NCBI GenBank assembly: GCA_030685235.1
Contig: MU839081.1
Coordinates: 620,001-684,000 of the forward strand
Source: Copromyces sp. CBS 386.78
Taxonomy: Eukaryota; Ascomycota; Sordariomycetes; Sordariales; Sordariaceae
DNA: 64,000 nucleotides
Direction of reading: 5' to 3'
The position numbers and the translations under genes are program-made. Positions within the stretch are counted from its first letter, which is position 1. Every line of letters begins with the position of its first letter. Below, piece after piece: positions 57,307-64,000 of this stretch. The notes below the pieces were generated by a model. The model was not told the origin of the DNA and ran no database searches. It was given only the letters and a program-made list of their open reading frames with translations.

Positions 57307-60300
57307 CTCTGCAACATATACTTGCGAACAAGAGGTTGATGATCTAGAGAAGGGTGGAGGCGAGGTTTGCTTTTTTGAGGGGGCACTGATATAACTGGGA
57401 ACGGGTCCTCGGTCCCAAGTGCGTGGTTCAAGATGCTGCAGGATGCAGATTGACCCAAAGCGAAAGCGAAAGCGCACGTTTGGAGGCTAAGCCGATGCGG
57501 TTTGTAAGTATCGTCGCGGAGTTGTTGCAGGGCTGACTGGAAGCCGTTGGTTGGCTTGCAGACGCGCGCACTTGAGGCTGGGCGGTTGGAGAAGAGGCGC
57601 CGTTGGACAGACGTCGGATGTCTCTAACAGAATGCCGATGGTTTCGCAAAGGGGTGAGCAATGGCCAGTTCCTGGAGTGGGACAAAGATGGAGCCTCGGG
57701 ATGGTTGGATTAGAGATATTAGAGTGGTATCTCTTGAGTTGACGATAATTGTGCCTCTATGCTCATTAACGATGGTGATGGTGATTGTGGTTATTGATGA
57801 TAGACAACGACTGTGAGGGGTTGGATGTTTGTAATAGATGGAATTGAGGGAGGAGGTGCGAACGAGCAAAGCGAATGATATCCGATATCCGATCTCGATG
57901 ATATGGATGACGACGGTGGTCGAATGCGGTCAAGAACGAGTGGTTGGGTTGAAAGAAAAAAGAGAGGCCGACAACGTGGATTTGCGACAAGGAAGACGCG
58001 AATCAACAAGTCCGATCCCGAAGACGATGATGAAAGGTCAGAACGAATGACGGAAGGCGTGAGCGGATAAACGAGGGGAAAAGGAAAGGAGATGCACGCT
58101 GCAGGATGGCTAGGTGGTCGGCATCGAATCCAAGGAAAGACTAGGACAGCGTGAGGTTGTGATTTGTGAGGATGGAGAAGGAAATAGCACCAGCAATGTG
58201 TTGAAATCAAGGCACGGACTCTTTTTTCCCTTTTCTCCCCTGGGTCCTGCTGGGTCAAGGAGGGTCCCGCCTGCCGCTAGCCTTGGGAGGGCCCGCTTAC
58301 AGTGTCCGCCAAACCCGCTCTTCCAGCGACAATTCACCACTTCAGCTGCCGTTGCAGGCCTGCCGCCCTGGCAGACGTAATGCACCGGACACTGCTGCAG
58401 CAGCAGAAAAAGACTCGCCCAAAGACTCCGTCAAGCTGGACCTAAATTGGACATTGGGCCCGCGAAATGGACGGGAGCCCACCACGTGGATCCACTCCTG
58501 TGCTTCGAGACTCGAGCGAAGTTCGTTCTAGTAGGGAGTGCTAGGCTAGGGAGAAATGCACCGAAAATATCCATACCTAGCAAAGGAAGTGAGGAATATC
58601 CAAACGAGATTTCCCCTCTCCATGGCCCTCAACCCACTCACCCGACGCCCGGATCTGTATCCCGCTGTCCGGCTACTCCGGCGACTGTTTAGACCACGAC
58701 CAGCAACGAATTAGTTGGAGGATTCAACTGCAGGTGATGAAGGAAGATGACAAGAATCCTCTAGGTTAACTAGCTACATTAAAGGATACATAAAGCAGGG
58801 CTGGAGCTGCATTTCTGTCCCGGATGTCTGGTCTGAGCAACGTTCGATTTGTGGTTCCGAAATCAGGGATTACGACGGTTGCAAGCAGGCTTTCCCGTCC
58901 GTCTTGCCCAGAGCATCCATTCCGCCAGCGGCGGAACCCTGAGTCGTGCTAGAACGCCAAAGATTGCAGGGTCATGATGGGAACTCCATCGCTGCAACCC
59001 CCATCCATCTCACACGCATCTCTCCAGCTCTCCGAGGCCGGGCATGTGAGAAGAGACGGGGAAAAGTATTGTCCCTGTCTGGCTACCTGGCTGAGGAGCT
59101 GTCCGAGCTAAAACCCAAAAGATAATGCACGAGTCCCTCTGTGGATGGGGAGGAATGAGGGATGGGAGATAAAGTAAGAGAGTTGCTTGCGTTGATATCG
59201 TGGTGCATGTACGGCATACATACATACACGAGAATACCAATCATGAACTTCCTTTCTCCTCTTGTATCACCCATCACCATCACCATCACCATCACATTCC
59301 TCCGACATTCCGAAAAACATGTCCATCGGGTTCTCTCTCATCACTGTCAGAACTCTATGTACCACTACCAAGTAACAGCTAATGAAGGCATCAAGTATCA
59401 TTCCAAGTGGACGCGCGCCATTGGCAAAGAGATGGTGAAGCACATCCAATGCACCACCAATTCACCAAATCCTTTTCCTTTAACAAGCTCGCAAGGTTAG
59501 AACAGTCTGGCCAATCAGAAGCTGGCTCCCTAACGACGGGAAATGAGGTGGGGGCAACGGCCAATCTCAAGTGCGGAGAACTCCTGTTTTAGATTTTCAT
59601 CGACACACGGAGCTTGCCGTTCGTCATCGCTTCGTCCCTGGATCGCCGCCGACGGGAGATTCACGGGACAGGACATTGACAAAAGAAGGCCCAACGGTTC
59701 TTCGAGAAGCACCAGAAGCTCACCATTGGAATGACCAAAGGGTCCTAGGGAGCGTAAGGAAGAAAGCCAAGACTGGGCCAAGTCGAGCCAATATCAGACA
59801 AGCGTATGAGTCCAGGGGCACGACGACATTGGATCGACTTTTTAGTTCTAACTTCCAATCCATAACACATGGCTGACCATCTCCGGTCGGGTCTCTGCCA
59901 CGAGGAAGCCCGGCTGGGTTGCGGACGTGAACACGTTCAGGGCGGTTCACCGGTAGCGGTGCGGGCCATCAGGGTCACCTTGGGCAGGTCGTTTGTCGAT
60001 CGATGAACCAGGAACTCAATGCTCCTCTCGGTCTTCCGTCCTCCTCGACTGATACCGCGATACACTTAAAGGAAAGCCAACCGGTAGTCAACCGGTAATA
60101 AACCGTTCGTAAGATGGAATGTTCGACAACTCCCGAATGGTCCCCAAAACACTCGACTCGTCACATCACTCACAAGTAATAACGGGACGAAATGGCTCCT
60201 CCAACTTCCAACGACGCCATGTTGTTTGAAAACTCAAGGCCGATATTGAATGATGATTTTCTCTTCCTCCCTCCCGTCGTCATGTTTTGGCCTTCCCTTC

Positions 60301-61392
60301 CCGTTCGAAGGAAGCGAATGCTGGACGGGCAGCAATCATTCCATCTATGAGACACTCAGATCCCGCAATAGCAACCCGCAACCCCGCGTTCATAGGATTT
60401 TAGCCTGTTGCTATCAATCTGTCCGAGATACCGGGGAAGAAAGTATGTAGTCGGTGGTAGTCAACAAGAAGGCAACGACCTCGTCACTCAAGACTCAAAT
60501 CGCGGATTTCTTCCTGGTGTTCATCTCGTCAAGACATCAACTTTGGTTTCGGAGTGGCCTCTAGTCTCAGTCTCACCTACCTCTGAACACCGCCGCGTGT
60601 AGCTCAGCTTTCCCCAGGTTTCTCAGATCGTGGGGTATATCTCTTTTTGGACAGGTACAGTCTTTTTTTTATTGTTGCCTTTCTCTTGCGGGTTGTTACT
60701 CAAAAGATATGCTCAAAAAAAACTCGATATCGCGCTGTTATCTTCTTTCGTTGAGACAACAAAGCAAGCGGCTTCTCGGAGGCCTTGGACACAAGAGAAC
60801 AAATGGCGTGATGACGTTGCCTCATCCAGGAGGAAGGTATACAGACTGGTCCCGTCGTCTGTAATGCAGACAGGTCGTGACGTGACGTCTACCGGTCTCA
60901 GTTCTATTTCGAGATATTTCCTTGTGAAATACTAGGAAGGCCAAGACGGATCAGAAACAGCCGTCTGAAGATTCGTGGGAAATTACCGTAGGTATACATT
61001 GACTGACGTCGATACCAGCGGGCTGGCAGTCTCACATTCTGCCTATCAAGCAAGAACAAACGAAGGACGCGCCTTCCAATTTCGAGGTTCCCCGACTATC
61101 AAGGTTCTCAAAAGTTTCGCAAGACCGAATGTACAGGCAGCTACGAGTGCAGACTCTTCGGTTCCCTCTTTCCGCCACAAGTGAAAGTTAGGTAGGGTTC
61201 ATATCTCGAACAAGACCTAGGTAGTTGCAGCAAATCTTCACAGACAACTTCTAGTTCCATTGATACCCATCGCTCGATCCTCAGCCAGATCTCATCAACA
61301 TCGTCGCCATCTGCTCGCACATAGCACTCAACAACAACCCCCCGAAACAATCCAAAAAGAAGCCAGCCAGCCAGCCAGACAGACCGACAACG
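57307..61392. other. 4.1-kb intergenic between divergent TBC and CVNH genes
   Basis: Largest gene-free stretch without a transposon. It holds both promoters, a CATCAC repeat at 59272-59295 and a doubled AACCGGTA near 60080. Several open frames of 60-155 codons overlap one another on both strands and none shows a recognisable product, signal peptide or splice-supported extension. An unrecognised small gene or noncoding RNA cannot be excluded. Confidence 0.4.
59272..59295. repeat. (CATCAC)4 microsatellite
   Basis: Four exact CATCAC units in the TBC-CVNH intergenic region. No associated gene. Confidence 0.9.
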
Positions 61393-62122
61393 ATGAAGCT
61401 CTCTATCATCTCCCTCCTCGCCTCCTTCTCCCTCGCCTTCGCAGCCGCCCTCCCCGCCCCTCCAGTCCCCACCGCCGCAGTCCCGAACGACAGCAAGATA
61501 GTCGGCAACTTCTCGCACTCCTGCGCCCAAATCACTTTGATGAACAAGTACTTCCTCGCCGCTTCCTGCAATGGTATCCATCCTGCCGCTCCCGACCCGG
61601 AGGAGGGCAATGGGACCCATGTCCCATCCCCAGAGTTCAACCAGCTAGACCTCAACCAGTGCATCGGCTTTGACCAAGGGACCGGCGGTCCGGAGAGTGG
61701 AGGGGGAGTTTGGGGGAAGTTGATTTGGCAGCCTATGTGAGTTTCTTTCTCATGATCTTCAAAGATGTGTGAGAGGAAGGTGATCGAGCTGACAAGTTGG
61801 ATGCAAAAAAGAGGCAAATTCTCAAACTACTGCACCGATTGCTCCCTTATTGGGCCCGGCCTTAAAGAACTCAAGTGTAACTGTGTGCCGATGACGGGTC
61901 CGGGTGCTACCACTACGGTTATAGACCTCGGTATGTCTTTCTGTCTCTCTGGCTCACCGGCAGTTCAGTTCAGTTCAGTCCAAAAGGGGAAGAGGCTAAC
62001 GATAATATTATTGTTGGTGTGTAACAGATGAAGGCGTGGAGAACAGAAATGGTACGCTTGTTTGCCGTGGCGGGATGGGGTCGGGGATTGGGCCGGGTCC
62101 TTTGCCTCCGATTGATGACTGA
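61393..62122 (+). CDS. Secreted CVNH (cyanovirin-N homology) lectin-like protein, 185 aa
   Basis: Three exons: 61393-61736, 61812-61930 and 62028-62122 (introns 75 and 97 nt). The signal peptide MKLSIISLLASFSLAFAAAL is followed by two tandem CVNH sequence repeats. Repeat one has GNFSHSCAQITLMNKYFLAA and QLDLNQCIGFDQG; repeat two has GKFSNYCTDCSLIG, LKCNCVP, then IDLDEGVENRNGTLVCRGG. The exon 1/2 acceptor is set at 61811 because the alternative two bases later destroys the GKFSNYC frame. CVNH domains are typically mannan-binding, but binding here is unproved. Differences from minimal CVNH domains (about 100 aa) are a Pro/Asp-rich insert in repeat one, a Gly-rich loop GGPESGGGVWG, and a short C-terminal Gly/Pro tail. 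Confidence 0.88.
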
Positions 62123-62444
62123 GGACTTTGTAATGAGTCGAAAGAGTGGAAGAGAAGGAAACGAAGAGGTCAGTATTCTTGCTTGCTGGCAACGCAGCTG
62201 AGGTTCTTCTTCACTTATTGATCACTCGTCGGAGCACGTGCATACATGCTAGTCCACATGTTGAGGAAGTTCATGCATAGCCTCTGATGGTTGAAGGGAG
62301 ATTAACTAGGTAACAGCTTGAGGCTGTGATCTGAGCAGGCCAAGGGAGTTTTGAACTGCCTTTTACATCGATGTTATACACGTACTTCTACATTGCTTGA
62401 TCTGTAAAGTGTCAAGTGTCACGCGTATGCTAGGTATATATGTG

Positions 62445-62771
62445 TACCGTATGGACTCGGGGCATCCGGTTTTAGGTTCCAAGGAAATCAGGCAGAATCT
62501 GTAAGCACACTACACGAATATGTGCTTTTCATGCCCGGGAAAAAGAGTGGGGGAGACAGCTGGAGAGCCCGGAGCACTGTAAATTCGATTCTTCTGGTGC
62601 CATGTCTTTTCCCCCCTAAATCCCTAATAAAGACAGCGAGCTAGAGGATGGGGACATTGAAAATCACCGTCCTGCATACAATTTCTGGTGAGCATGAATG
62701 TTGCAGTATGCTTGCAGACTATGCCTGATTTCCTTGGAACCTAAAACCGGATGCCCCGAGTCCATACGGTA
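62445..62771. mobile_element. MITE-like inverted-repeat element 2 (327 bp)
   Basis: A perfect 50-bp inverted repeat (62445-62494 against 62722-62771) starts TACCGTATGGACTCGGGG. It continues inward for 17 more bases with four mismatches, giving arms of at least 67 bp. Both ends are TA. No open frame; non-autonomous. The near-identity of the arms suggests a recent origin or gene conversion. Confidence 0.85.
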
Positions 62772-62801
62772 TGGGCTATCAAATGCCCCCTATCTGTCAA
62801 A

Positions 62802-63112
62802 GACTACCGAAGAAACTCGCCAGATTGGCAAACCTCTAATGCCAGAAAACCAGGTTATCTGGGCATAAAAAGCACAGCTCTGTAAGGCTCACGTCCGGCT
62901 TCCTGCACAGTAATGTATGTGTGTTAAGGTGGAGGGCAATGTCGCTGGTCGGGGGCTTGTCAACTCGGCCTTTTCGACTGTGCTACTTGTTGGAGGGATT
63001 TCTTCTATAACTGGGCCTACAGAGCACATTAGGTATGCTGCTGACTGTGCTTGCTGTCGGGCGCTCAAAGAGGGTTAGAGGTTTGCCAATCTGGCGAGTT
63101 TCTTCGGTAGTC
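62802..63112. mobile_element. MITE-like inverted-repeat element 3 (311 bp)
   Basis: A perfect 38-bp inverted repeat (62802-62839 against 63075-63112) starts GACTACCGAAGAAACTCGCC. If the outer GAC/GTC belongs to the flank, the arm begins TACCG with ACTCG at positions 11-15, as in element 2 next door (30 bases away). No coding capacity. Confidence 0.8.
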
Positions 63113-63691
63113 GAGTCAAGGGTAGTATTACCATCATCAGGCAGGAAATTAGAGCTGTTTAGCCACTCGCAGATTTGAACAGCAGAGAATGTACATAGTA
63201 CAGCCAGCTGCACCATTACGCGGCCGCACCCTCCCGCTTGAAAGAAGGCAACTTGATCCGGTTTGGCATGTATCACCAACCCTTATCTACAACGTTGGTG
63301 AATTGGTTGCCCCTTAACTGTTAAAAGTACGAACGGGCTGTATGTATCACATAGCCGATAACGAAATGGGGACTCTATGTGTTACTTGCCCTGTTCTCAA
63401 CAGAATCGTCGAAAAACTTTAGGTACGATAAGTGACTTTGGGATTTGGACGGAGCCAAGTCCGGGCTAATAGTTTTTGTGTGTGTTGTCACGAACTCTTT
63501 TAGTTGTCATCACCTCCTTATCTGGGCTAATACCTATAACGCTGCCCATCATGGTGTGAGAAGTTTGTCAAACTCATACCTGAATAGCTCGATGGGATGG
63601 ACACTCTATTTCTCAAGTCTAGAGGCGAAAGCACTTGGTACGATTGGTCTCGTGCAGATTAAATACGATCGCCGGCCGATACTAGTCTGGG

Positions 63692-63694
<3 letters not shown>

Positions 63695-63739
<45 letters not shown>
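63695..63739. repeat. Poly-A38/G7 tract
   Basis: Thirty-eight A residues followed by seven G. It could be the tail of a retroposed sequence read on the + strand (upstream about 63.4-63.69 kb), or simply a homopolymer. No target duplication or recognisable LINE/SINE body was found. Confidence 0.9.
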
Positions 63740-64000
63740 CTCTGACCTAGCTGCGTCATGTGGTGTGAACTGCGTTTTAGCCCATATAAGTAGGGTGATC
63801 TATCGTCGTCGTCCGAGGTAAAGTGATATAGGATATCAGGATATCAAGATGAACGATGAACAATGAACAATGCCGTACGTATTATGAATGGTAGATGTTG
63901 TCCTTTACGTATTGGAGGAACTAAAGTGATTAAATTCAACTCACGCCAACCCTTCAGCAATCTGAAAAGAAAGAGAAACCGCTTTACCAGTGGAGTTGAC

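Larger units (their letters stand above)
62123..64000. other. Gene-free end of window with inverted-repeat elements
   Basis: 1.9 kb with two adjacent inverted-repeat elements (62445-62771, 62802-63112) and a poly-A/poly-G tract, listed separately. Reading frames of up to 98 codons lie partly inside these elements and look accidental. Confidence 0.5.

Noticed and set aside
60630..60935. 101-codon + strand open frame with hydrophobic start
   Set aside because: Could be read as a small membrane protein, but there is no known motif, no splice support and overlapping frames of similar length nearby.

Overview
The window looks like a chromosome segment of a filamentous ascomycete, most likely a sordariomycete close to Neurospora or Sordaria. 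Genes are widely spaced and carry short introns (about 53-134 nt) with GT-AG ends and CTAAC-type branch sites. The proteins are typical of fungi: DASH complex, Fig1, GH76 cell-wall enzyme, Zn(II)2Cys6 regulator, CVNH lectin. The one long AT-rich block is a retrotransposon mutated in the manner of repeat-induced point mutation (RIP), a genome defence best known from this group. Genus level is inference; no marker gene was searched.

Layout. 0-9 kb: a secreted M20-type peptidase (-), MRI1 of methionine salvage (-), and the TRAPP II subunit TRS130 (+), with MRI1 and TRS130 diverging from a 0.5 kb promoter. 9.5-18 kb: proteasome lid subunit RPN3 (-), TFIID/SAGA subunit TAF12 with a long Gln-rich N-terminus (-), and a conserved-looking acidic protein of unknown function (-). 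18-26.5 kb: a gene-free stretch with a short TA-flanked inverted-repeat element and a complete but RIP-degraded Ty1/copia retrotransposon (20399-25910, 179-bp LTRs, GGATG target duplication). 26.5-41 kb: SPC34 of the DASH complex (+) convergent with a DsbA-like oxidoreductase (-), FIG1 (+), a Lys-rich unknown protein (-), and a Dcw1/Dfg5-type GH76 enzyme (-). 41-50 kb: COX23 (+), NatB subunit NAA25/MDM20 (+), and a Zn(II)2Cys6 transcription factor (+). 52-64 kb: a GT31-like membrane glycosyltransferase (+), an atypical TBC-domain protein (-), a secreted CVNH-domain protein (+), then two further inverted-repeat elements and a 38-nt poly-A tract.

The genes form no pathway cluster; they are mainly housekeeping functions. 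The most notable structures are (i) the LTR pair, whose 13 differences are all C:G-to-T:A and lie only toward the inside of the element, (ii) four short non-autonomous inverted-repeat elements that all begin TACC and end GGTA, and (iii) a TBC domain lacking both canonical catalytic fingers. I found no tRNA, rRNA, CRISPR array or biosynthetic cluster by eye. All intron calls are inferred from splice signals and restored protein similarity, with no transcript data.
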